From Duganella sp. (lineage in GTDB: Bacteria > Pseudomonadota > Gammaproteobacteria > Burkholderiales > Burkholderiaceae_D), in assembly GCA_026225475.1 (NCBI GenBank), contig JAMFSU010000053.1, forward strand, positions 62,001 through 126,000: a stretch of DNA of 64,000 nt, in the 5' to 3' direction. Positions 50,041 to 58,363 of this stretch are shown here, in pieces. The position numbers and the translations under genes were made by a program. The notes below the pieces were generated by a model. The model made no database searches. It was not told where the DNA came from and was given only the letters and a program-made list of their open reading frames with translations. How positions within the stretch are numbered: the first letter of the stretch is position 1; each line of letters opens with the position of its first letter.

Positions 50041-50112
50041 ATCAGATATATGTTTTGTTAATGTCTCGTCTTTATATATAGTTAAATTGATATCAATACG
50101 GCCATGCTGGAA

Positions 50113-50934
50113 TCAGCTTGGACTTTCAGCACCGGGGTTGATCTTCATTTTGCAGGGCGCGCGCTTTTGCTGCGGTTCGGTCGTTGGCGCAGCCTGGCAT
50201 GAAGTGAAGGGGTCCGAGACTTGTTCCGACAAGACCGGTTCGCCGATGATGGGAATGCGCACGACGGTGGAAGCGCGCGTGCCATAGTCGGGAGAACAGA
50301 TGAAAATCGACGATAGAATGCGTTCCCATTCCAGGCTAACGCCGGTACTAGGAAGGCGGCAATCATTGGCGCGCGTGCTATCGCTGAGTAGCTCGAAGAA
50401 GGTTTCTTCCGGTGCTCCCTGGCACAATAAGCTGGCAAACTGCGCCTTGGCGCGCGTCACCTTGGGCCAGGGGGTATCGAGCAAGGCATTCGACAAACCG
50501 TAGACGCCATAGTCGAGCGGCTTGCCATTGCGCGGATCGTCGTTGCCGCGATTGGAATACCAGAGTAGATTGTCGCGATCGCCGACGATCAGGTTGAAGC
50601 CATTGTATTGGTCCGCAGTGGGGCGGATTTCTTCAATATATTGCTCAGGCGTCATCTCGCCTGCCAGATAATTCGACACCAGTTTGCCGCGCGTGGGTGC
50701 GCCAGGATTCTTCTCGGCGGGCGCACGCACATTGGTCAGTGCCGCAAAGCGGCCACTACGGGTTACGCCAAGCCAAGTACCACCGGCTTGCAGGTCACGA
50801 CCGGCAAAGATGTCCGGGCGGTCTTCCCACCAGCCGGCGGCGCTGGCCGGACGTTGATAGAACTCGTCGCGGTTGGCGGCAGCGATCAGCGGCATGCCAG
50901 GAATGACTTTCCACGCAAAAATGATCAGGCACAT
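50113..50934 (-). CDS. NRDE (TANGO2-like) family protein
   Basis: This 273-residue protein begins MCLIIFAWKVIPGMPLIAAANRDEFYQRP, with the family's Asn-Arg-Asp-Glu motif and the N-terminal Cys that may be the nucleophile after Met removal. Further hallmarks: DLQAGGTWLGVTRSGRFAALTNVR, LSNALLDTPWPKV, and GTRASTVVRI near the end. Human TANGO2 and bacterial homologues have been tied to heme or lipid metabolism, but the reaction is not settled. It overlaps the DUF4936 gene by ten bases. The tail beyond TRASTVV is Cys-, Pro- and Gln-rich. Confidence 0.85.
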   Translation of the reverse strand: MCLIIFAWKVIPGMPLIAAANRDEFYQRPASAAGWWEDRPDIFAGRDLQAGGTWLGVTRSGRFAALTNVRAPAEKNPGAPTRGKLVSNYLAGEMTPEQYIEEIRPTADQYNGFNLIVGDRDNLLWYSNRGNDDPRNGKPLDYGVYGLSNALLDTPWPKVTRAKAQFASLLCQGAPEETFFELLSDSTRANDCRLPSTGVSLEWERILSSIFICSPDYGTRASTVVRIPIIGEPVLSEQVSDPFTSCQAAPTTEPQQKRAPCKMKINPGAESPS

Positions 50935-51212
50935 GGTGAAAAGTCCAGAAAGTGTTCGATGTGACGCGGGCCGTCAATCAGGGCATCCAGTTGCAGCTCG
51001 GCCACGGCGGCCTTGAGCGCCAATTCGAAGCCGTCTGGTATATCGAGATAGACCTCCATCCAGGTATACATGCCGTCATTGGCTTGCGGGCTGCGTTTGA
51101 ATTCAGTGGCGATCTTGTATTGCTGGGCCAACCCGGCCTGCATGACAGAGACGCGCTGTTGCAGCACAGCTGTGTTTTCAAGGGACACGCGATAATAAAG
51201 GTAAAGATCCAT
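50925..51212 (-). CDS. DUF4936 family protein
   Basis: This is a 95-residue soluble protein that I recognise as DUF4936-like, of unknown function, common in betaproteobacteria next to ygfZ. It starts MDLYLYYRVSLENTAVLQQRV and has YTWMEVYLDIPDGFELALKAAV, a ferredoxin-like alternation of strands and helices. ATG 51212 was chosen over the longer frame starting at 51281, whose extra residues overlap ygfZ and look unlike the family. Confidence 0.75.
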   Translation of the reverse strand: MDLYLYYRVSLENTAVLQQRVSVMQAGLAQQYKIATEFKRSPQANDGMYTWMEVYLDIPDGFELALKAAVAELQLDALIDGPRHIEHFLDFSPCA

Positions 51213-51258
51213 CGGCAAACTCGTCAACGCTGCGGCAGAGTGGGAGCAGGGTACCGCT

Positions 51259-52335
51259 TCATTGCGGCTCTGCCAGTTCATACGGCAGCGTCAGTAATTT
51301 CAAGGCCGGACCAGCGACGCTGCCGACATGGATGCTGCCATTGTCGGCTGCGGCCAACTTGATTTCGACCAGGCAAGCCGAGTTGCCGTCATTGGCTACT
51401 TCGGCATTGACCACCATGCCACATGGCTGGCCGGGATCTTCGCTGGAAAAGACTTCATTGCCAGCCGTCACATCGATGCCGTCGACCAAGGCCAACACGC
51501 TACGGCGCTTGAGTTTGCCCAGATACTGGCTGCGCGCAACGATTTCCTGACCTGGATAGCAACCCTTTTTGAAATTGACGCCGCCGATCAGTTCGAAATT
51601 GATCATTTGCGGCACAAATTGCTCCTGCGTTGGCTTGGTGATGCTGGGCACGCCGGCATATATATCGCTCAAACGCCAGACCTGGGTCGCCGCCGGTGTC
51701 AATTTTTGGGTCAGCAGCGGCCAAGCGACGATCGCTTGCTCGACCGTAGTGATCCATTGATAACGCGGTGCCTGGCGGCTGTCGGCCAGACGGATCAACG
51801 TGCCATGTTCATTGTCGAGCTTGGCATAGGCATGTGCGGGCATCACTGGAAACCATTGCTGCAAGACCTCGGTCGCTTTGCTGCCAGCCAGGCCGAGCGC
51901 CACACGCTGCTCGCTTTGATCGACCAGTTTGACCTTGGCGCGCAGCACAAACATCTGCAAGCGCTTCTGGATCGTCGTCTGCAATGGGCGTGGCAATTGC
52001 AGCATGATTTGCTGGCTGTCTTTCCAAAGTAAAAAAGTCGCCAGCAGACGGCCTTTCGGTGTGCAATAGCCCGCCAGGCGCGCGCTGCCGAGGTCGAGTT
52101 TTTCGACATCGTTGGTGATCTGGTTGTGCAGGAAGCTGACGGCATCGTCGCCGCTGAGCGAAATCAGCCCGAGATCGGTCAGCGGCGCGACGAAATGCTC
52201 AGGCACAGCCGCGCCGGCAACTGCACCAAAGCCGCTTGCTTCAGCGCCGTGCAGACTGTCGTCGCTGGCGAAAACAGCGCCTTGTTGGGCCAGGAATGCC
52301 TGCCAGGAAGTGGCGGCGGAAGTCGTTTCAGTCAT
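51259..52335 (-). CDS. ygfZ: Folate-binding protein YgfZ
   Basis: YgfZ (IBA57-like) uses tetrahydrofolate and supports repair or maturation of iron-sulfur proteins such as the radical-SAM enzyme MiaB. The 358-residue GcvT-like protein has FLHNQITNDVEKL near residue 70 and the diagnostic KGCYPGQEIVARSQYLGKLKRR motif with its conserved Cys near residue 260. It is divergent from mltG across 98 bases, as in many proteobacteria. DUF4936 follows after 46 bases. Confidence 0.94.
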   Translation of the reverse strand: MTETTSAATSWQAFLAQQGAVFASDDSLHGAEASGFGAVAGAAVPEHFVAPLTDLGLISLSGDDAVSFLHNQITNDVEKLDLGSARLAGYCTPKGRLLATFLLWKDSQQIMLQLPRPLQTTIQKRLQMFVLRAKVKLVDQSEQRVALGLAGSKATEVLQQWFPVMPAHAYAKLDNEHGTLIRLADSRQAPRYQWITTVEQAIVAWPLLTQKLTPAATQVWRLSDIYAGVPSITKPTQEQFVPQMINFELIGGVNFKKGCYPGQEIVARSQYLGKLKRRSVLALVDGIDVTAGNEVFSSEDPGQPCGMVVNAEVANDGNSACLVEIKLAAADNGSIHVGSVAGPALKLLTLPYELAEPQ

Positions 52336-52433
52336 AAATTAGGTCACTCAGCTATACAGCGATTATCATTGATGCCTTGATTATAGTGGCGCTGTAAAAA
52401 GTGCGTCGGATTGCGCTTCATTTTTGCTCAACA

Positions 52434-53414
52434 ATGAAAAAACTATTTAACACGTTTATCCTATTGTGCGTTGTCTTTGCTTGTGGCGGCGCGTATTGGG
52501 TGTCCCAACCGATCTTGTCGCCCGATCAGAAACCGCTGGATTTCACGATCACTGCTGGCAGCGGCATCAACGGTGCAGCGCAACAGATCGCCGACGCTGG
52601 CGCGCCGCTCAATCCTGTTTTGTTCGCCTTGCTGGCACGCGGCAGCGGCAAGGGCAATCGCATCAAGGCTGGCAGTTATGAGCTCAAGCCGGGCACCACG
52701 CCGCTGCGCTTGCTGGAACAACTGGTGCGCGGTGAGTTTGCGCAAGAGTCGTTGACCATCATTGAAGGCTGGAGCTTCAAGCAAATGCGTCAGGCGATTG
52801 CTGCGCATCCAGACCTCAAGCATGACACCGCGAGCTGGACCAATGCCGAATTGCTGGCCAAGATCAGTCCTGAGTTCAGCGATCCCGAGGGTTTGTTTTT
52901 TCCTGACACCTATTTGTTTGCGCGCGGCGCCAGTGATCTGCAGATTTACCGCCAAGCCTTCACGCTGATGAACAAACGCCTTGGTGAAGCCTGGAGCAAG
53001 CGTGATTTATCCTTGCCCTACAAGACACCCTATGATGCCTTGATCATGGCATCCATTGTCGAAAAGGAAACTGGTCAAAAATCCGAGCGCGGCATGGTGG
53101 CAGGCGTTTTCGTCAATCGTCTCAAGACCGGCATGCTGCTGCAAACCGATCCTACCGTGATCTATGGCATGGGCGAGCGTTACCAGGGCATGATCCGCAA
53201 AAGCGACTTGTTGACAGATACCCCCTACAATACCTATACCCGCCGCGGCATGCCGCCGACACCGATTGCCTTGCCGGGAGCGGCATCGCTGGCGGCGGCG
53301 ATGAATCCAGATAAGACCGATGCCTTGTACTTTGTTGCGCGGGGCGACGGCACCAGTCATTTTTCCAGCAATCTGAGCGAGCATAATCAGGCGGTCAACA
53401 AGTATCAGCGTTGA
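52434..53414 (+). CDS. mltG: Endolytic murein transglycosylase MltG
   Basis: MltG cleaves nascent glycan strands in the inner membrane and may set strand length. The 326-residue protein has an N-terminal membrane helix (residues 5-24), a LysM-like subdomain, and the YceG catalytic domain with the active-site Glu in IMASIVEKETGQKSERG, then LQTDPTVIYGMG and TPYNTYTRRGMPPTPIALPG. ATG 52434 gives the normal short cytoplasmic start. The order mltG-tmk-holB is conserved. Confidence 0.95.
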   Translation: MKKLFNTFILLCVVFACGGAYWVSQPILSPDQKPLDFTITAGSGINGAAQQIADAGAPLNPVLFALLARGSGKGNRIKAGSYELKPGTTPLRLLEQLVRGEFAQESLTIIEGWSFKQMRQAIAAHPDLKHDTASWTNAELLAKISPEFSDPEGLFFPDTYLFARGASDLQIYRQAFTLMNKRLGEAWSKRDLSLPYKTPYDALIMASIVEKETGQKSERGMVAGVFVNRLKTGMLLQTDPTVIYGMGERYQGMIRKSDLLTDTPYNTYTRRGMPPTPIALPGAASLAAAMNPDKTDALYFVARGDGTSHFSSNLSEHNQAVNKYQR

Positions 53415-53473
53415 AATCAGCGCTGATCCGCTGCTATCGGTAGCGTTATTGAACCTTTTTTACTATTTTTAAT

Positions 53474-54091
53474 ATGGTCACGATGGCAACAGGTAAATTC
53501 ATCACCTTTGAAGGCATAGACGGCGCCGGCAAATCGACCCATATCGCGTTTGTCGCCGAATTGTTGCGCGCGCGCGGATTGACTGTCGTGACCACGCGCG
53601 AACCGGGTGGCACAGCATTGGGCGAAAGCCTGCGCGAAATGGTACTGCACCAGACCATGCATCTGGAAACCGAAGCCTTGCTGATGTTCGCCGGTCGTCG
53701 CGAACATCTGGCGCAAGTGATCGAACCGGCGCTGGCGCGCGGTGACTGGGTCATTTCCGATCGGTTTACCGATGCCACCTTCGCCTATCAGGGCGGTGGC
53801 CGTAAACTGGCGCTGGACAAGCTTGATGTGCTGGAGCAGTGGGTCCATCCGCATTTGCAACCCGACTTGACGCTGTTGTTTGATGTGCCGTTGGAAGTGG
53901 CAAGGGCGCGCCTCGATGCCGAGCGCACCCTCGACAAGTTCGAGCAGGAAAAGGCGGATTTTTTTGCGGCCACACGCGCTGAATATTTGCGTCGCGCCGG
54001 GCAATTCCCGCAGCGATTCCGGATACTCGATTCGACCCGCGCCATTGCCGCAATTCAAGACGAGATTCGGCAATTGCTGGCCGCTGTCTGA
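53474..54091 (+). CDS. tmk: Thymidylate kinase
   Basis: Tmk phosphorylates dTMP to dTDP. The 205-residue protein has the P-loop [11 protein letters not shown], the TTREPGGT motif, the DRF motif in [19 protein letters not shown], and a LID region around [15 protein letters not shown] 53474 was taken; ATG 53483 three codons later is equally plausible. It sits between mltG and holB, its usual place. Confidence 0.96.
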   Translation: MVTMATGKFITFEGIDGAGKSTHIAFVAELLRARGLTVVTTREPGGTALGESLREMVLHQTMHLETEALLMFAGRREHLAQVIEPALARGDWVISDRFTDATFAYQGGGRKLALDKLDVLEQWVHPHLQPDLTLLFDVPLEVARARLDAERTLDKFEQEKADFFAATRAEYLRRAGQFPQRFRILDSTRAIAAIQDEIRQLLAAV

Positions 54092-54136
54092 GCCCTTGAG
54101 GCGATTCAATCACTGCTTTATTTTTGAAGAGCACGA

Positions 54137-55168
54137 ATGAGCAATACCGTTTTCCCCTGGCTAGAAGATGCCTGGCTGCAATTGCAGCAATTGCGCGCAC
54201 GGCTGCCGCATGCCATTTTGTTCTATGGCGCTGAAGGCATCGGCAAGACTAATTTTGTCGAGTCATTTGCCCAATCGCTGTTGTGCGAGGCAGTGCAGGC
54301 CGACGGCCATGCTTGCGGCGCCTGCGCGTCCTGCGGCTGGTTTTCGGCGTACAACCATCCCGACTATCGCCGCGTGCGTCCGGAAGTTCTCGATGGCGAG
54401 GATGCTGCCGATGACGGCGAATCCAGCGAAGAAAAGAAAACTGCCAAGGCCACCAAGGCGCCGTCCAAGGAAATCAAGATCGACCAGATCCGCGCGCTGG
54501 CCGATTTCATGAATATATCTACGCATCGCTCCGGCATGCGCGTGGTGGTGCTGTATCCGGCCGAAGCGTTGAACACGGCGGCTGCCAATTCCTTGCTCAA
54601 GACACTGGAAGAGCCACCACCGAATACCATGTTCCTGCTGGTATCGAATCGTCTGGACCGTTTGCTGCCGACCATTCTGTCGCGTTGCCGTAAATTCGCC
54701 CTGGCGTTGCCGTCGGCAGAAGCTGGTCTGGCCTGGCTCAAGCAGCAAAACGTCAAGGATGCCGATGTCTGGTTGTCCGAGCAGGGCGGTGCGCCACTAG
54801 CAGCACTCAACGCCTCACAAGGCGATGGTCGTGAGTTGATGGATGAGTTCTTGCGTTCATTGAGTCACCCTGGTATCGACGTTGCACTGAAAACCGCTGA
54901 ACGCTTGCAAAAGACACCGGTGGTCGATCTGGTCGGCTGGCAGCAGCGCTGGCTCTACGATTTGTTTGCGCTCAAGTCGGGTGGCGCGATTCGTTACTAT
55001 CCGCGTTACGGCAAGGAATTGGCAGCATTGGGTGCGCGTGTCGATACGGTGATAATTGCCGGCGCCTTGAAGGCGGCCAACGACAGGCGGGCGATTGCCG
55101 ATCATCCATTGTCGGCGCGCTTGTTCATCGAGGAAATGCTGCTTGAATATGCGGGTTTGTTTGCGTAG
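54137..55168 (+). CDS. holB: DNA polymerase III delta' subunit
   Basis: HolB is the clamp-loader delta' subunit. The 343-residue AAA+ protein has a P-loop-like GAEGIGKTNF, the zinc module CEAVQADGHACGACASC, and the arginine finger in ILSRCRKFAL. There is an acidic/lysine-rich insert (EDAADDGESSEEKKTAKATK, about residues 90-115) longer than in E. coli. In many Burkholderiales a PilZ gene follows and then tatD; here a GNAT gene follows and tatD is 5 kb away. Confidence 0.94.
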   Translation: MSNTVFPWLEDAWLQLQQLRARLPHAILFYGAEGIGKTNFVESFAQSLLCEAVQADGHACGACASCGWFSAYNHPDYRRVRPEVLDGEDAADDGESSEEKKTAKATKAPSKEIKIDQIRALADFMNISTHRSGMRVVVLYPAEALNTAAANSLLKTLEEPPPNTMFLLVSNRLDRLLPTILSRCRKFALALPSAEAGLAWLKQQNVKDADVWLSEQGGAPLAALNASQGDGRELMDEFLRSLSHPGIDVALKTAERLQKTPVVDLVGWQQRWLYDLFALKSGGAIRYYPRYGKELAALGARVDTVIIAGALKAANDRRAIADHPLSARLFIEEMLLEYAGLFA

Positions 55169-55206
55169 TAATTGATTTCTATTTTTCCAACACACAGTTT
55201 GCATTT

Positions 55207-55710
55207 ATGAGCGTGAGTTACAGCCACCGCCTTGCGCGCCAGGAAGACCTGGACGCCATCGTCGCCATCTACAACAGCACCATCGCCTCGCGTCAAGTCA
55301 CCGCCGATACTGAGCCAGTATCGGTGGCGTCACGCCAAGCCTGGTTCGACGAACATACACCGGAAAAGCGGCCGTTGTGGGTCGCCGAACACGACGGTAC
55401 CGTGATTGGTTGGTTGTCGTATTCCAATTTCTATGGTCGTCCCGCCTATGCGGGCACGGCGGAATTGTCGGTCTATCTGCATGAGAGCGCGCGCGGGAAG
55501 GGCCTTGGTCGTTATTTTCTGGAGCAGGCGATGGCGTTTGCCCCGACGATCCAGGTGCATACCTTGCTGGGGTTTGTGTTCGGGCACAACGAGCCTAGCC
55601 TGAAGCTGTTTGAGGCGCTGGCGTTTGAGCGTTGGGCAAACATGCCGCGCGTGGCGACCTTGGATGGGGTGGAGCGTGATCTGGTGATTTTAGGGAAGCG
55701 GGTGGCTTGA
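55207..55710 (+). CDS. Phosphinothricin acetyltransferase-like GNAT protein
   Basis: The 167-residue protein matches the Pat/Bar (COG1247) type of GNAT: HRLARQEDLDAIVAIYNSTIASRQVTADTEPVS, LWVAEHDGTVIGWLSYSNFYGR, the acetyl-CoA loop ESARGKGLGRYFLEQAM, and GHNEPSLKLFEALAFERWANMP. Family members acetylate phosphinothricin, methionine sulfoximine or related amines; the real substrate here is unknown. It is followed by a bidirectional terminator and faces the TonB receptor gene. Confidence 0.88.
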   Translation: MSVSYSHRLARQEDLDAIVAIYNSTIASRQVTADTEPVSVASRQAWFDEHTPEKRPLWVAEHDGTVIGWLSYSNFYGRPAYAGTAELSVYLHESARGKGLGRYFLEQAMAFAPTIQVHTLLGFVFGHNEPSLKLFEALAFERWANMPRVATLDGVERDLVILGKRVA

Positions 55711-55738
55711 GGTTTTTGTGGTTTGCATCACCGTAATG

Positions 55739-55769
55739 AAAAAAGCAGATCCGAGGATCTGCTTTTTTT
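55739..55769. terminator. Bidirectional terminator
   Basis: AAAAAAGCAGATCC (55739-55752) and GGATCTGCTTTTTT (from 55755) form a tight hairpin with T runs on both strands, ending the GNAT gene on the plus strand and the TonB receptor gene on the minus strand. Confidence 0.9.
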
Positions 55770-55799
55770 GTGCGGCTAACTTGTCGAGCGATTACAGCA

Positions 55800-58037
55800 T
55801 TAGAAATCGACTGCGGCGGACAAGACGAAGGTGCGTGGCGAACCCAGAACCAGATAGCCTAGGCCGGATCCACCACCCGACGATGCCCAGTAGTTCTTGT
55901 TGGTCACGTTGTCGATGCGGCCTCGGAAGGTAACAACTTTACCTCCAAGTGTCGTCACGTAACGTGCGCCAAGGTCGTAGCGAACCCAGGATGGTACTTC
56001 CTGCGTATTTGCTGCATCAATGTACTGGTTGCCTGTATAGACTGCACGTGCACTGGTGCTAAGTCCTTGAACACCAGGTACATCCCATTCGACGCCAGCT
56101 TTTGCTTGTTGCTTAGCTGCACCAATGACGTATTTGCCATCGGTCGTGCCACCATCTGTACCTTGTTGTTTCGCATCAAGCAGAGTCAAGCCTGCAAGCA
56201 AACGCACGCCACGCATTGGCGTGCCGAAGGCGGTGAATTCTACGCCGCGATTGCGCTGCTGACCGTTCGGGCCATAAAAGTTAGTGGTCGAATTTTTATA
56301 CAAATTTGGCTGTGAGAGCGTAAACAAAGCTGCAGTCATACCGACTTTGCCTGCATCATATTTCATACCAACCTCTTTTTGGCGGGAAATATAAGGGGCA
56401 AAAATCTGACCCGTATTCGATGCACCAAAGGCGGTAACAGGAGCGGATGCCTGCAAACCTTCGACATAGTTAGCGTAGACCGACAAGTCCTTGAGCACTT
56501 TGAAGACAACGGCTGCCATTGGTGTCGTGGCGCTTTGATTGTAATAAGCGTTCGCGCTCTGAATGCCGGTGGCGTAGGCGTAACCCGTAGTCTTGACGCG
56601 TTGATCACGCACACCCAACGTCACTTGCATCCGCTCGTCGAAGAATGATGCCGTATCGGCAATGGCGATGCTGCTCAGTTGCTCGCTATTGGTGATATGT
56701 GGTGCCGCCAGGTCGCCACCACCGGCCGAGGTAATTGCGGGAATGGCATAGTTGGTCGGAGTGTAGATATTGGTTGTCAAACCGTAAAAGTCGCTATAAC
56801 CGTAGGCATTGCGCGAGTCGAGTTGATAAATCGATGCGGTCGCACTCAGTTCGTGTTTGACCGGACCGGTTGTCAACTTGGTGCGGATACCTACTTCGCC
56901 AGTATTGACAGTATCTTCACGCGCATTATCAAATCGATAGGTAGCGGCAGCACCATTAGCACCGGTTACTTCAACACCAGATAGGGAGTTCCTTTCGTAA
57001 CTGTGCCGCATGCCATAGGCCGCCCATGCTGTTGTATTTGAGCTTAAATCCCATTCGCCGCGCAAGGTACCGAACTGGTCTCGCTCGTTGGAATATGACC
57101 AAGGTTGGCTGAAGTTGCTAGAGGCATTAGGTGCAGCTGGCATGGCCACGCCGGAAGCTAGCGCTACGCTGGTACGCGCATTGATCAGGCGTTGTTCTTG
57201 AAAGCCGAAATCGGCGGAAAGGCGGAAATTATTGCCACGATAGTCCAGTCCGACTGAGCCGAGACTGAGTTCAACGTTTTCGTTATCGACACCGGTGCCA
57301 CCTTCGCGACGGACTGCGTTGACCCGGACGCCAATACGGTCGTCGGGGCCAAAGCGACGGCCAATATCCGCTGCATAATAGCCTTGGCCACCGGTTTGCC
57401 AGCCTACCGACACTTGGGTGATCGGATCATTTGTTGCGCGCTTGGGCAATAAATTGACGGTGCCACCGATACCGCTGCTGCCTGGCGTCATACCATTAAG
57501 GAAAGAGCTGGCGCCGCGTAAGACTTCAACGCGTTCGAGCAATTCAGCTGACACATATTGGCGCGGCAACAGTCCGTAGAGACCGTTGTACGCTACGTCG
57601 TCCGAGTTGAGTGCCATGCCTCGAATCACATACAACTCCTGGAAATTGCCATAGCCACGGGTGATGCCAATGCTTGGATCGTTTTGCAGAATATCGCCAA
57701 CACTTTGCGCTTGCTGATCTTTGATGAATTCCTGGGTATAACTGGTGGTGCTGAATGGCGTATCAAGGAAATCCTTATTGCCCAGGAAACCAACTCGACC
57801 ACCGCGTGCAACCTGGCCGCCCGCGTAAGGAACAGGCAAACCATCGGCCGAAGCGTCGGCAGAGGCGTTGACGTTAACTGTCGGCAGCACCTTGTCAGTA
57901 GTTGCGGCGTCGCTGCTAGTCGATGAAGTCGACTCAGTAGTCGAGGCCGTTTGCGCTTGGGCCAGACCGGCGACACTCATTGGAACAATGAAAGCGACTG
58001 CCAGTGCGGCGGCGAGGGGGGTAAGGCGATATTGCAT
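55800..58037 (-). CDS. TonB-dependent siderophore receptor
   Basis: This is a 745-residue outer-membrane receptor for ferric siderophores. A signal peptide ends near GLAQAQ|TAS. A Ser/Thr-rich linker leads to the plug domain (about residues 80-210, with FSTTSYTQEFIKDQQAQSVGDILQNDPSI and the VEVLRGASSFLNG motif) and a 22-strand barrel ending in the terminal Phe of SAAVDF. It resembles ferrichrome/ferrioxamine-type receptors, but the ligand is unknown. A good Fur box lies about 100 bases upstream, so iron starvation should induce it. No siderophore synthesis gene is nearby. Confidence 0.93.
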   Translation of the reverse strand: MQYRLTPLAAALAVAFIVPMSVAGLAQAQTASTTESTSSTSSDAATTDKVLPTVNVNASADASADGLPVPYAGGQVARGGRVGFLGNKDFLDTPFSTTSYTQEFIKDQQAQSVGDILQNDPSIGITRGYGNFQELYVIRGMALNSDDVAYNGLYGLLPRQYVSAELLERVEVLRGASSFLNGMTPGSSGIGGTVNLLPKRATNDPITQVSVGWQTGGQGYYAADIGRRFGPDDRIGVRVNAVRREGGTGVDNENVELSLGSVGLDYRGNNFRLSADFGFQEQRLINARTSVALASGVAMPAAPNASSNFSQPWSYSNERDQFGTLRGEWDLSSNTTAWAAYGMRHSYERNSLSGVEVTGANGAAATYRFDNAREDTVNTGEVGIRTKLTTGPVKHELSATASIYQLDSRNAYGYSDFYGLTTNIYTPTNYAIPAITSAGGGDLAAPHITNSEQLSSIAIADTASFFDERMQVTLGVRDQRVKTTGYAYATGIQSANAYYNQSATTPMAAVVFKVLKDLSVYANYVEGLQASAPVTAFGASNTGQIFAPYISRQKEVGMKYDAGKVGMTAALFTLSQPNLYKNSTTNFYGPNGQQRNRGVEFTAFGTPMRGVRLLAGLTLLDAKQQGTDGGTTDGKYVIGAAKQQAKAGVEWDVPGVQGLSTSARAVYTGNQYIDAANTQEVPSWVRYDLGARYVTTLGGKVVTFRGRIDNVTNKNYWASSGGGSGLGYLVLGSPRTFVLSAAVDF

Positions 58038-58136
58038 GCTATCCTTTTTTTTCGAGTACGAATGCTGTTTTATTTCGACCGGTTCAACCTCAACCTATCG
58101 ATGTGCCTGAGCAGAATGGGGTCTTGAAATTATAAA

Positions 58137-58151
58137 TGAGAATAATTATCG
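58137..58151. promoter_or_regulatory. Fur box upstream of the TonB receptor gene
   Basis: TGAGAATAATTATCG matches the 7-1-7 Fur consensus (TGATAAT-N-ATTATCA) at 12 of 14 arm positions. It lies 100-114 bases before the receptor start codon on the minus strand, at a promoter-like distance. Confidence 0.8.
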
Positions 58152-58171
58152 CTATGATTTCCAACTTGGTT

Positions 58172-58194
58172 TTTTACAACTAACTGTTGTAAAA
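58172..58194. repeat. Perfect nine-base palindrome in regB/receptor region
   Basis: TTTTACAAC (58172-58180) and GTTGTAAAA (58186-58194) are perfectly complementary around the five-base centre TAACT. It sits 20 bases beyond the Fur box and about 170 bases before regB. It looks like a dimer-binding operator; the regulator is unknown. Confidence 0.6.
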
Positions 58195-58351
58195 CCACAC
58201 CTAATTTTGTTGAAAAACTCGATAAGTTCAGCTATTTATCAGTCCCGATATGTAATTATTTTCATATTTCTGCATGGCTGCCTGACGTGGATATTGGCGC
58301 TGTTGCATCGCTTGGCTACCACGACTCTCTTTGAATTCCAGATCGGCGGCA

Positions 58352-58357
58352 TATAAT
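58352..58357 (+). promoter_or_regulatory. Probable -10 element giving a leaderless regB transcript
   Basis: A consensus TATAAT ends seven bases before the regB ATG at 58364, and a TTGAAT sits 15 bases upstream of it. Transcription would then start at or next to the A of the ATG, and no ribosome site is present, so the mRNA may be leaderless. Confidence 0.45.
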
Positions 58358-58363
58358 TCCCCC

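Larger units (their letters stand above)
49605..50112. other. Structured intergenic region between dctA and NRDE gene
   Basis: This 508-base stretch, AT-rich in its right half, has no supportable protein gene. It carries the dctA terminator (49652-49695), a 13-base hairpin (49767-49801), a minus-strand terminator (49921-49954) and a small hairpin whose loop exposes TCCTCC on the minus strand. The right half could be either the 3' UTR of the NRDE gene or a separate small RNA. Confidence 0.55.
58038..58363. other. Divergent intergenic region, TonB receptor and regB
   Basis: This 326-base stretch, AT-rich in the half nearer the receptor gene, has no gene. It contains the Fur box (58137-58151), a nine-base perfect palindrome (58172-58194) and a TATAAT directly before regB. 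The first two lie nearer to the receptor gene, the last belongs to regB. Confidence 0.6.

Noticed and set aside
49847-50287. Plus-strand open frame of 146 codons beside the NRDE gene, with AAGGAGG-like sequence
   Set aside because: It overlaps two hairpins and the end of NRDE, and no start codon sits at a proper distance from the purine tracts; these make better sense as anti-Shine-Dalgarno motifs on the minus strand.
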